From Qipengyuania algicida (GTDB lineage: Bacteria > Pseudomonadota > Alphaproteobacteria > Sphingomonadales > Sphingomonadaceae), in contig NZ_WTYA01000007.1 in assembly GCF_009828025.1 (NCBI RefSeq), forward strand, positions 1 to 64,000: a DNA stretch of 64,000 nucleotides. Direction: 5' to 3'. Below the pieces are notes generated by a model that made no database searches, had not been told where the DNA came from, and saw nothing but the letters and a program-made list of their open reading frames with translations. The position numbers and the translations under genes are program-made. Shown piece by piece: positions 15,675-23,809 of this stretch (the first letter of the stretch is position 1; each line of letters begins with the position of its first letter).

Positions 15675-17198
15675 TCAATCCATGTGGACCGCCGGTCCCT
15701 TGCTCCCGGCCTTCGGTGGCCGCATGAACAGGATCAGCGGGGCGACGAACAACGTCGTGATGAAAAGGAAATGGAAGGCGTCGATGTACGAGACCATCGC
15801 CGCCTGACGTGACACTTCGGCATTGAGGCGGGCGAGTGCGTCTGCGGAGTTGAAATCGAAGCCGGGCATCGTGCGCTGAACGGCGGGGTTGTCGGGGCGA
15901 ATTCCCTCCATCAACCGTGCGTGGACCGTATCGCCATTGCGGATCGTCATTGCCTGCAACACCGAAATGCCGATGGCCGAACCGATGTTGCGAATGAGGG
16001 TGAACATCGCAGCGCCTTCATTGCGAAGCTTCGGGTTGAGCGTCGCGAAGGCGATGGTCGACAAGGGAACGAAGATCAGCCCCGTGCCGATTCCCTGGAT
16101 GAACCCGGTCGAGACGACGAGACTTTCGTCCATACCCAGCGAGAAGCCGCTCATTCGATAGGTCGCGTAACCGGCAACCGCGAGCCCGGTGCCGATCAGC
16201 AGGCGCGCGTCGACGCGAGTGATGAGCTGGCCGACGATAATCATCGATACCATGGTTCCAAGCCCGCGCGGCGCAGTCACAAGCCCGGTAAGGACTACGG
16301 GATAACCCATCAGTCCTTCGAGCATCGGCGGCAGCAATGCGAGCACCGAAAAGATCAGCACGCCCAGAAAGAACCCGAGCAAAGATCCGGAAACGAAGTT
16401 GCGGTCCTTGAACAGGGCAAGATCGATGAACGGGCGTTCCGCGGTCATGGTGTGGACGATGAAGAGGTAGAAGAAGGTCGCTGCCGCCGCCGCCTCGCCG
16501 CATACCTCCCACGACGAGAACCAGTCGAGCAATTGCCCACGGTCGAGCATCATCTGGAAGGAGGCTATCGCGAGCGAAAGCATCGCGAAGCCCATCAGGT
16601 CGAGGCGCGGCTTTTCAAGCGATCTGGCTTCCGAGAGAAACAGTGAGAGTCCCAGGAAAGCGATAACCCCGACCGGCAGGTTGATATAGAACACCCAGCG
16701 CCAGTCGTAATTCTGCGTCAGGTAGCCTCCCAGTGCCGGTCCGATGATCGGGCCGAGGATGGCGCCCATGCCCCAGATCGACATTGCCGGGCCGTGGTTT
16801 TCAGGGGGATTGATGTCGAGCAGGATCGCCTGGCTCATCGGCACGAGTGCGGCACCGAACATGCCCTGCAAGAGGCGGAACCCGACCAGCTCGCCAAGGC
16901 TGGTTGCCAGCCCGCACAGACCAGAGGCCGTGGTGAAGCCGACGATCGACCACAGGATCAGGCGCTTGCGCCCGATCCTTCCCGCCAGCCATCCGGCCAG
17001 CGGGGTCATGATCGCGGCAGCGACGATATAGCTGGTCAGCACCCAGGTGATCTGATCGGCGGATGCGGCGAGGCTACCTTGCATGTGCGGCAGGGCGACA
17101 TTGGCAATCGTGCTGTCGAGCGAATTCATCACCGTCGCCGCCATGACGGAAGCCGTGATGAACCGCCGCGTCGCCGGGGCGGGGTAGGCGTCGCTCAT
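15675..17198 (-). CDS. DHA2-family MFS multidrug permease (EmrB-like)
   Basis: This is a 507-residue, 14-helix drug:proton antiporter. The motif-C region (GWRWVFYINLPVGV form, seen as YDWRWVFYINLPVGV) and the early NSLDSTIANVALPHM motif mark the DHA2 family. It partners with the adaptor encoded just upstream, overlapping its stop by four bases, and with the NodT-type channel downstream. The likely role is export of hydrophobic or phenolic toxic compounds across both membranes. Confidence 0.88.
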   Translation of the reverse strand: MSDAYPAPATRRFITASVMAATVMNSLDSTIANVALPHMQGSLAASADQITWVLTSYIVAAAIMTPLAGWLAGRIGRKRLILWSIVGFTTASGLCGLATSLGELVGFRLLQGMFGAALVPMSQAILLDINPPENHGPAMSIWGMGAILGPIIGPALGGYLTQNYDWRWVFYINLPVGVIAFLGLSLFLSEARSLEKPRLDLMGFAMLSLAIASFQMMLDRGQLLDWFSSWEVCGEAAAAATFFYLFIVHTMTAERPFIDLALFKDRNFVSGSLLGFFLGVLIFSVLALLPPMLEGLMGYPVVLTGLVTAPRGLGTMVSMIIVGQLITRVDARLLIGTGLAVAGYATYRMSGFSLGMDESLVVSTGFIQGIGTGLIFVPLSTIAFATLNPKLRNEGAAMFTLIRNIGSAIGISVLQAMTIRNGDTVHARLMEGIRPDNPAVQRTMPGFDFNSADALARLNAEVSRQAAMVSYIDAFHFLFITTLFVAPLILFMRPPKAGSKGPAVHMD

Positions 17199-18394
17199 TT
17201 CGACTTATGCGCTTCCGGTTCGTTTGGTGGCACATCGGGGCCGAACAGGGTGCGCTTGTGTCCGGTATCCACCGTTACCTCGGTGCTGAGCCCTGCGTGA
17301 AGTGGGCGGTCCTTCGGCAGATTGTCGATTGTCAGCAGAACCGGGAGGCGTTGCACCACCTTGACCCAGTTGCCGGTGGCGTTTTCCGCCGGAAGAACCG
17401 AGAAAGCATTGCCGGTGCCCGGGCTGAAGCTGGACACATGCGCAGTCAGATCGAGGTCCGGGTAGGCGTCGATCTTGACCTTCGCGGTTTGTCCGAGCCG
17501 CATATACCGCAGCTGGTTTTCCTTGAAGTTGGCCTCGACCCAGATGCGGGTGCTGGCTTCACTGAACACCGGCTTTCCGGCAGTGACGTAGTCGCCCGCC
17601 TGCAATTGGTCGACCTTGGCGACAATGCCATCCTGTGCGGCTCGTACAGTGGTATAGCTCAGGTCGAGCTTGGCCTGGTCGAGCGCTGCCTGCGCTGCCC
17701 GAACGGCGGGCTGGTCGGTCGCAGGGGCGTTCACATTGCCCGACAATTGCGCCGCGAGAGACGCGTTTTGCTGCTGCGAGGACTGGATGCCCTGCCGCGC
17801 TGTCTTGGCGGCGAGGACGGCCTGATCGTACTGGTTCTGGCTTGATATGCCTTCCGCCAGAAGTTCCTTTTGCCGGGCTGCTTCGCGCTCTGCATAGCGC
17901 GCTTGTGCCTGCGCTGCTGCCAGCTCCGCCTGACCCTTGCGGTAGTCTGCCCGCTGGGAAGAAACCTGCGTCATCGCTTGTGCCAGATCGGCTTCGGCCT
18001 GATCGACCCGCGCCTGGAACGGGGCCGGATCGATACGGAACAGGACCTGTCCCTTCGTGACCCGCTGGTTGTCGCTGACTTCGACGGAAAGAACCCTGCC
18101 ACTGATGTTCGGGCTCACTGAAACCAGCCCGGTTTGCAGGAAGGCATCGTCGGTGGCTTCATAACGACCCCCGGTGAGATAGACGTATGAGCCGACCGCT
18201 ATCAGCACGATGGGGGCAAGCAGCAGCAGGGGCTTGCGCCAGCGCTTGATCCCTTTTGGTCGTTCGGTCTGGACATCGGGTGCGGCCTCGGCATTGGTAT
18301 CTTCGGAAAAGGCGCGCTCATCCGTCCATTCGTCGCCCAGGGCATCATGCCCCTGCGCAGGACGAGATTCGTTCAATGGACCCACACTTTCCAC
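17195..18394 (-). CDS. EmrA-like membrane fusion protein (HlyD family)
   Basis: This 399-residue adaptor has a soluble N-terminal stretch of about 50 residues, one membrane helix at about 53-72 (PLLLLAPIVLIAVGSYVYL), a lipoyl half (GRVLSVEVSDNQRVTKGQVL), a long Ala/Gln coiled coil, and the ATDDAFLQT segment common in EmrA proteins. The start used is a GTG with AGG just upstream. It is the first gene of the efflux operon, divergent from the LysR gene. Confidence 0.85.
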   Translation of the reverse strand: MESVGPLNESRPAQGHDALGDEWTDERAFSEDTNAEAAPDVQTERPKGIKRWRKPLLLLAPIVLIAVGSYVYLTGGRYEATDDAFLQTGLVSVSPNISGRVLSVEVSDNQRVTKGQVLFRIDPAPFQARVDQAEADLAQAMTQVSSQRADYRKGQAELAAAQAQARYAEREAARQKELLAEGISSQNQYDQAVLAAKTARQGIQSSQQQNASLAAQLSGNVNAPATDQPAVRAAQAALDQAKLDLSYTTVRAAQDGIVAKVDQLQAGDYVTAGKPVFSEASTRIWVEANFKENQLRYMRLGQTAKVKIDAYPDLDLTAHVSSFSPGTGNAFSVLPAENATGNWVKVVQRLPVLLTIDNLPKDRPLHAGLSTEVTVDTGHKRTLFGPDVPPNEPEAHKSK

Positions 18395-18468
18395 CCTGAT
18401 TTCCTCATGTCATACGGATTTCGGCACACAGGCACCGTGATTGCCTTGCCGATATAGTGCGCCGCAAC

Positions 18469-18488
18469 AATTCGCCTAATGGCGATTT
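18469..18488. promoter_or_regulatory. LysR-type operator between emrA-like gene and lysR
   Basis: An inverted repeat with core TCGCC-TAAT-GGCGA (18472-18485), extended by near-matching AT flanks, lies in the 119-bp divergent space, about 30 bp before the LysR start codon. Its form fits a T-N11-A LysR box. It would serve both autoregulation and activation or repression of the efflux operon. Confidence 0.5.
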
Positions 18489-18513
18489 GGCGATTATGGT
18501 ATGAACAGGATTC

Positions 18514-19422
18514 ATGATTCCGATTGACCTAAACCTCCTTCAAACCTTCGACGCTCTTTACGAGCTTCGCAGCACCACGCGTGCGGCGGATCGTCTTGGG
18601 CTTACCCAGTCCGCGGTCAGCCATGCGCTGCGCCGCCTGCGCGATGCTTTCGATGATCTTCTTTTCGTAAGATCGGGTCGCTCACTCCAGCCGACCGCGC
18701 GAGCTATGGAAATGGCTCCCGAAGTTCACGCAGGCCTTCTCCGTCTGCGCGGAGCGCTGGCTTCGAGCACCTTCGATCCCGCGACCGCTCGACGGACTTT
18801 CACTCTTGCGGTGGGTTCGTATTTTTGCACGCTCCTAGCTCCTAAGCTGATTGCGTCTGTAAGGCGGATCGCGCCGGGTATCGTCATCCGGCTGGTTCCG
18901 CTCGACAAGGATTTACCGGCTATGGTGGAAGACGGTTCGGTCGACCTTTCGGTTGGCTTGTTCGATCATGTCCCGGACCGTTTCGTGACCCGTCCCCTGT
19001 TTTCCGATGAATTTGCGTGGATCGCAGCGACCGATCATCCACTGGTGGGCAGGCCGGTCAAGCAGGAGGAAGTCGATCGTCAACCCCGCTTGCAGATTGG
19101 CACGGTCCACCCGTTTGGTATGCCGAGCGCATTGATCGAGATACGCCAGGTCGCCGATGTCGCCGGGCTGCAGATGAGTTATGGTGCGGAACCGGCCGCC
19201 GTTGCTTATGAAGGCCTGACAGCTATCGCCACGGTTGGAGCAAGCAACCTCGTTGCGCAGGTCCCGCGCAGGCTTGCTGAAGCGATTGGACAATCCATGG
19301 GCGTTGTGTGCCTCGATGCACCAAGCCAGAGCGTCACGTTCAAACTGTCGGCCTTGTGGCATCGCAGGCTACAGAACGACGCTGGAATCCTATGGTTATT
19401 GGATCATTTCGATGCGCTTTGA
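18514..19422 (+). CDS. LysR-family transcriptional regulator
   Basis: This 302-residue regulator has an N-terminal winged helix-turn-helix (LNLLQTFDALYELRSTTRAADRLGLTQ region, residues 5-65) and a C-terminal periplasmic-binding-like effector domain. The second half of the HTH (SAVSHALRRLRDAFDDLLFVR) is close to the NodD/LinR-like branch. It is transcribed away from the emrA-emrB-nodT operon and is therefore its probable regulator. The inducer cannot be told from sequence. Confidence 0.87.
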   Translation: MIPIDLNLLQTFDALYELRSTTRAADRLGLTQSAVSHALRRLRDAFDDLLFVRSGRSLQPTARAMEMAPEVHAGLLRLRGALASSTFDPATARRTFTLAVGSYFCTLLAPKLIASVRRIAPGIVIRLVPLDKDLPAMVEDGSVDLSVGLFDHVPDRFVTRPLFSDEFAWIAATDHPLVGRPVKQEEVDRQPRLQIGTVHPFGMPSALIEIRQVADVAGLQMSYGAEPAAVAYEGLTAIATVGASNLVAQVPRRLAEAIGQSMGVVCLDAPSQSVTFKLSALWHRRLQNDAGILWLLDHFDAL

Positions 19423-19429
19423 TAACGTT

Positions 19430-19473
19430 CTGGAACCCAGTTCCAGGCTGCTGGATAAACGTCCAGCAGCCTG
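19430..19473 (+). terminator. Tandem hairpins after lysR
   Basis: Two inverted repeats abut downstream of the LysR stop: CTGGAA/TTCCAG (19430-19446), then a perfect 12-pair stem with arms CAGGCTGCTGGA and TCCAGCAGCCTG around a six-base loop (19444-19473). They share bases, so only one can form fully. No T-run follows directly; the nearest T-rich stretch is about 15 bases on. It may be a weak terminator or an RNA-stabilising element. Confidence 0.5.
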
Positions 19474-19515
19474 ACCGCGAAACTTCAATTTTATGCTGCA
19501 ATGCGAGGTAAGCGG

Positions 19516-19544
19516 TTGACTGGACGCAAAGCATGACCTTAAGT
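19516..19544 (+). promoter_or_regulatory. Possible sigma-70-like promoter for the ROK regulator gene
   Basis: TTGACT, a 17-base spacer and TTAAGT lie about 100 bp before the ROK regulator start, followed by an AT-rich stretch (19550-19572) that could hold an operator. The -10 match is only moderate. Confidence 0.3.
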
Positions 19545-19641
19545 TCTCTTTGAGAAAATTGAATTATTAAAGTGTTGGCGTCATTTGCTTGTTGCGGGTG
19601 CGCACCTTGTGCCAAGCTACATCACCGGGACCGTTTCATTC

Positions 19642-20883
19642 ATGACTTTCAGCCGACCAGGGGCTCGACTGCTGCAACCGTCCGCAAGCACTGCCGAAGC
19701 GCGTGATGCCAGGCTGACGCTAAGTCTATCGGGAACCAATCTTGAACGAGCAGGCGACTACAATCAACGCATAGTCCTGCAGGCTATTCGCCTTGCGGAC
19801 GAAACGACCAGAACGGAACTGGCGCGCCTGACAGGCCTCACCCCTCCCACCATCGCCAATATCACCAAGCGCCTGACCGATCTGAAACTCATCCGCTCGG
19901 CCGGGCGATTGCAGGGGCGGCGAGGGCAGCCGGCGATGAAGATCGTCATCAATCCAAACGGTGCCTTCTCACTCGGCCTCAATATCGACCGCGATCACAT
20001 TACTTTGGTGACGCTCGATCTGGCAGGGACAGTCCGCAGCCGTATTACGCGCGAGATATCCTTCGCGCTGCCGACGACGGTCGCAGAATATATCCAGGAG
20101 ATCCTTCCGCAACTGCTCGAACAGGGCGGTATCAAGCGGGAGCGTATCCTTGGCGTCGGCGTTGCCTTGCCCGATGACCTGGGCCGTATCTCTTTGCCGC
20201 ACCGGCCAAAGGAATACGATGCCTGGGACGGGATCGATCTCGCGGAACTGCTGGAGGAGGTCCTGCCGTGGCCGCTCTATGCGGACAATGACGCAGCGTC
20301 CGCTGCGCTCGGTGAAGCGCATCTCGGCAACGGTATTGCCATTCCCAGCTTTTTTTACCTGCTTATCAGTGCCGGTCTTGGCGGAGGACTGGTGATCGAT
20401 CGGACCTACGTGCGCGGTGCAGACGGGCGCTCCGGTGAAATCTGGGCGATGCCCGACTCCAACCGGCAGCGCGGGAGCAACATTCAGGATACGGTATCGC
20501 TCTCTGCACTCTATGCGCGGCTTGAAGAGGCCGGTTTTCCAGTCGATCGTCCGCAGGCCCTGCTGGATGGCCCGGAAGGCAAGGAAGCCGTTATTAAGCA
20601 ATGGCTGGAGGATGCGGTGGACGTGTTGGTCCAGCCGCTGGTTGCAGTGGATTGCATCATCAACCCTTCCGCGATCCTGATAGGTGGACGACTGCCGGGT
20701 AGGTTGACCGACGCGCTGGTCGACCGGCTCAATATGCGAATGGCGGAATTGAACCTGCCAGCTGTGGCCCCGATCCGTCGGGCCGATGCGGCCGACGATG
20801 CCTCTGCAGTGGGTGCGGCCATCATCCCGTTTCTCGATCACGTCCTGCCGTCCGAATCGATCCTGATGCAGGCGGGCCGCTGA
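19642..20883 (+). CDS. ROK-family transcriptional regulator (NagC/Mlc type)
   Basis: This protein of about 413 residues has an N-terminal winged helix (TELARLTGLTPPTIANITKRL) joined to a ROK sugar-binding fold with LGVGVALPDDLG, an ADNDAASAALGEAHLG segment and a glycine-rich ISAGLGGGLVID. The cysteine-rich zinc motif of ROK kinases is not evident. It opens the sugar-utilisation locus and is followed by a convergent MFS gene. It probably represses the mannan genes until a sugar or sugar phosphate binds. An upstream in-frame ATG at 19585 would add 19 residues. ATG 19642 better fits the length of relatives, but neither has a clear ribosome site. Confidence 0.8.
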   Translation: MTFSRPGARLLQPSASTAEARDARLTLSLSGTNLERAGDYNQRIVLQAIRLADETTRTELARLTGLTPPTIANITKRLTDLKLIRSAGRLQGRRGQPAMKIVINPNGAFSLGLNIDRDHITLVTLDLAGTVRSRITREISFALPTTVAEYIQEILPQLLEQGGIKRERILGVGVALPDDLGRISLPHRPKEYDAWDGIDLAELLEEVLPWPLYADNDAASAALGEAHLGNGIAIPSFFYLLISAGLGGGLVIDRTYVRGADGRSGEIWAMPDSNRQRGSNIQDTVSLSALYARLEEAGFPVDRPQALLDGPEGKEAVIKQWLEDAVDVLVQPLVAVDCIINPSAILIGGRLPGRLTDALVDRLNMRMAELNLPAVAPIRRADAADDASAVGAAIIPFLDHVLPSESILMQAGR

Positions 20884-20900
20884 CGGGCTTCAGCTTCGGC

Positions 20901-22268
20901 TCATTCGCTGCCGATTTGGGCTGCCATATCGTCCAGATCGATACAGCGCGTTTCGGGAAAGAAAATCGCGACCACCACCAATTGCACCACCATAGCGATT
21001 GCGAAGATCGCAAAGGGGAGGCCGGGTGACAGCGCAACCAGAACCGGGAAGATGCCTGCGATCAGTGCATTCATCAACCAGTGGGTGCTGGCGCCCACTG
21101 CGCTTCCCCTTGCTCTGACCGGGGTAGGAAACGCTTCGGAAATGTACACCCAGATCACTGCCCCCTGACTTGTCGCAAAGAACGCGATGAAGCCCACAAG
21201 CGCCGGCAGCATAAGCTGTGTACCGAATACGCCATACATCACGCCTGCCGCAATGCCGAGGCACAGGGCCGTTCCTGCAGCTCCGACCAACAACAGCGTC
21301 TTGCGACCGAGGCGGTCGATCAAGGCCATGCCGACCAATGTGAAGACGAGGTTGGCCAGCCCGATCAGAACCGCCTGGCGATCGGGCGACAGAGCCCCGG
21401 CGCGGGCGAATATGTCGTTGAGATAATACAGCACGGCGTTAATGCCAGCGAGCTGGTTGAACATCGCAACGAGGATAGCGAGCATGATCGGCTTGCGATG
21501 GCGCCGCCACGACAGGCGCTCGCCGGGTGGATCGCGTTGCAATGCCAGTTCGACACGCTGTATCTCCGCTTGTGTGGCTCCTTCGGGAATGCCGATCTTT
21601 TTCAGTGCATCACGCGCCTCGTCGCGCCTGTTCTTTGCCAGCAGCCAACGAGGGCTGTTCGGGATCGCAAATAGCAGGATGAAGAAGATCAACGCGGGCG
21701 CTGCTGTGACACCCAGCTTCCAGCGCCAGGCGGTGTCGCTCGAGACCAGCCCTGTGATTGTGGCATTGCTGAGGTAAGCTACGAGAATGCCGGTAACGAT
21801 CATCAGCTGGAACAGCCCGACAAGCAATCCACGCCGACGAGGCGGAGCGATTTCGGCAATGTAAACCGGTGCCAACACCGAAGACCCGCCGATCGCGAGC
21901 CCACAGATAAATCGAAAACCGAGGAAAAGGGTCCAGTCGGAAACGAGTGCGCACCCAAGCCCGGCGATGAAGTAAAATGCTGCGAGCACGCGCAAGCTGT
22001 TGCGGCTGCCGAAGATGTCACCCGGCTTTCCGGCAAACAATGCCCCTGCCAAGGTTCCCCAAAGCGCTGCCGAAACAGTCAGGCCGAGCGTTTCCGGCGT
22101 GAGGAAAAACAGTCTTGTGAGATCGCCAGTGACGCCTGCGATGACGGCGGTGTCGAAGCCGAACAGCAACCCCGCCAGGGCTGCCGTTACAATCGCCGCG
22201 ATCAAGGTGCCGCTTCGCGAAACGGCGGGTAAGGACTCAGCTCCAAAGCGGGATTCGTCGCTTGCCAT
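20901..22268 (-). CDS. Sugar porter family MFS transporter (proton symporter)
   Basis: This 12-helix sugar:proton symporter of about 455 residues has the family motifs LFGFDTAVIAG in helix 1, RRRGLLVGLFQ after helix 4, SPRWLL before the central loop, NQLAGINAVLYYLNDIF in helix 7, DRLGRKTLL between helices 8 and 9, and FPETR at the end. ATG 22268 is used; a GTG at 22343 would add 25 residues and cannot be ruled out. The closest general match is XylE/GalP-type transporters for glucose, xylose, galactose or mannose. The setting suggests uptake of mannose freed by the GH92/GH125 enzymes. It is transcribed divergently from the second transporter. Confidence 0.82.
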   Translation of the reverse strand: MASDESRFGAESLPAVSRSGTLIAAIVTAALAGLLFGFDTAVIAGVTGDLTRLFFLTPETLGLTVSAALWGTLAGALFAGKPGDIFGSRNSLRVLAAFYFIAGLGCALVSDWTLFLGFRFICGLAIGGSSVLAPVYIAEIAPPRRRGLLVGLFQLMIVTGILVAYLSNATITGLVSSDTAWRWKLGVTAAPALIFFILLFAIPNSPRWLLAKNRRDEARDALKKIGIPEGATQAEIQRVELALQRDPPGERLSWRRHRKPIMLAILVAMFNQLAGINAVLYYLNDIFARAGALSPDRQAVLIGLANLVFTLVGMALIDRLGRKTLLLVGAAGTALCLGIAAGVMYGVFGTQLMLPALVGFIAFFATSQGAVIWVYISEAFPTPVRARGSAVGASTHWLMNALIAGIFPVLVALSPGLPFAIFAIAMVVQLVVVAIFFPETRCIDLDDMAAQIGSE

Positions 22269-22502
22269 GATCGTCGTTATCCCCAGCAGATCGCTTGCGT
22301 CTTTGCCGCAAGGTCCATCTTTCTTGTTGCCGGTGTATTCCACAAGGCGAACCGATCATCAAATAAAATAAATTGCGTTATTATCTTGACGAGGCCACCA
22401 TGGCCGAGGCACGTTCAGGAAAATCAACCGGCGTGCCGTTTGCGCGGTCGGTAAAATAAGGTCCTAGCCCAAAGCAGGACATGGGATGCAAGGGGAGTGG
22501 TG

Positions 22503-23765
22503 ATGAGCGAGGAACGCGATGGCGCAGGCTGGACTTTTGCCTATGTCACCATGCTGTTTTTCATCTGGGGTGCGGTCACAGCGGTCAACGACATCCTGAT
22601 CCCGGCGGTGAAGGAAATCTTCGCGCTCAGCGACACGGAGAGTTTTCTCACCCAGTTCGCCTTTTTCATGGCTTACGGTATCGTTTCGCTACCCGCGGCA
22701 GCTGTTCTGGGGCGACTGGGGGCGGCGAATGCCATCGTGGCGGCCCTTGCGACAATGATCCTCGGTTGCCTTGTCATGCCATTGGCCACATTCGTGCAGT
22801 CGTATCCGGTGGTTCTGGTCGGCCTCTTCGTGATCGCATCGGGCATCACGCTTTTGCAAGTAGCGGCCAATCCGCTCTCGGCATCGCTGGGCCGGCCGGA
22901 GCGCTCCCATTTCCGGCTGGTGCTGAGCCAGGCTTTCAATTCGCTTGGCACGGTGGTCGCGCCTTATCTCGCCGCACGCACATTGCTGCAGGGCGGCTTG
23001 TTCGAACCGGGGCCGGTGACTGATGCAAAGATCGCGTACTCGCTTGGACGGATCGATGTCGCTTATGTCTTTATCGCAGTGGTGATCGGCGTATTGGCGG
23101 TATTTCTGTTCCGTGTCAGGAAGCAGATCACCGCCGCTGCGCCGCCACCTGAACCTGAGGTGCGAGTGGCGACAGCATTCGGCTCGCCATGGGCTCTGGC
23201 CGGAGCGCTTGCGATCTTCCTCTATGTGGGCGCCGAAGTGACCATCGGCAGCACCATGGTGAATTTTCTCGAACAGCCCGATGTCCTCGCGGTGACGGCG
23301 GTCAGGGCGGGAAGCCTTGTCAGCCTTTACTGGCTGGGCGCGATGGTCGGGCGGTTCGTGGGCTCTGGATTGCTGTATAACTTACCCGCCGGGCCGCTTC
23401 TGACAGCGGCGGCGAGTGTCGCTGCGCTGTTGTGCCTGACGGTCAGCCAGATCACCGGACCGTTTGCTGGAATGCTGGCGATTTCGGTGGGTCTTTTCAA
23501 TTCGATCATGTTTCCGGTGATCTTCTCGCTGACGATCGAGCGTTCGAGTGCGCCTTCGTCAGCAACATCAGGCCTGTTGTGCATGGCGATCGTGGGCGGG
23601 GCACTGGTCCCGCTGGTCTTTGCGCAAGTCGCCGATGCCAGCGGCAGCCGCTTCACTGCATTTCTTGTTCCGGTCGCCTGCTATCTCGTCATCGCCTTGT
23701 TTGGCTGGCGGGCGAGCAAGACGTCGCCTTTGCCCAAAGCGGAGCTTGGCGCTTCACCACACTAG
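22503..23765 (+). CDS. FucP/GluP-family sugar MFS transporter
   Basis: This is a 420-residue, 12-helix transporter of the fucose/glucose-galactose (FHS) family. FFIWGAVTAVNDILIPAVKE in helix 1 and LLQVAANPLSASLG in helix 4 are the family signatures. AGGGGAG lies six bases before ATG 22503, which is chosen over the two in-frame GTGs just upstream. The GH92 gene begins 45 bp downstream, so the two are probably co-transcribed. It would import a monosaccharide, most likely mannose, from the periplasm. Confidence 0.83.
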   Translation: MSEERDGAGWTFAYVTMLFFIWGAVTAVNDILIPAVKEIFALSDTESFLTQFAFFMAYGIVSLPAAAVLGRLGAANAIVAALATMILGCLVMPLATFVQSYPVVLVGLFVIASGITLLQVAANPLSASLGRPERSHFRLVLSQAFNSLGTVVAPYLAARTLLQGGLFEPGPVTDAKIAYSLGRIDVAYVFIAVVIGVLAVFLFRVRKQITAAAPPPEPEVRVATAFGSPWALAGALAIFLYVGAEVTIGSTMVNFLEQPDVLAVTAVRAGSLVSLYWLGAMVGRFVGSGLLYNLPAGPLLTAAASVAALLCLTVSQITGPFAGMLAISVGLFNSIMFPVIFSLTIERSSAPSSATSGLLCMAIVGGALVPLVFAQVADASGSRFTAFLVPVACYLVIALFGWRASKTSPLPKAELGASPH

Positions 23766-23809
23766 GCACGCTTCCGCTTGTATTCTTGCAAACTGAGGGG
23801 AGGATATCC

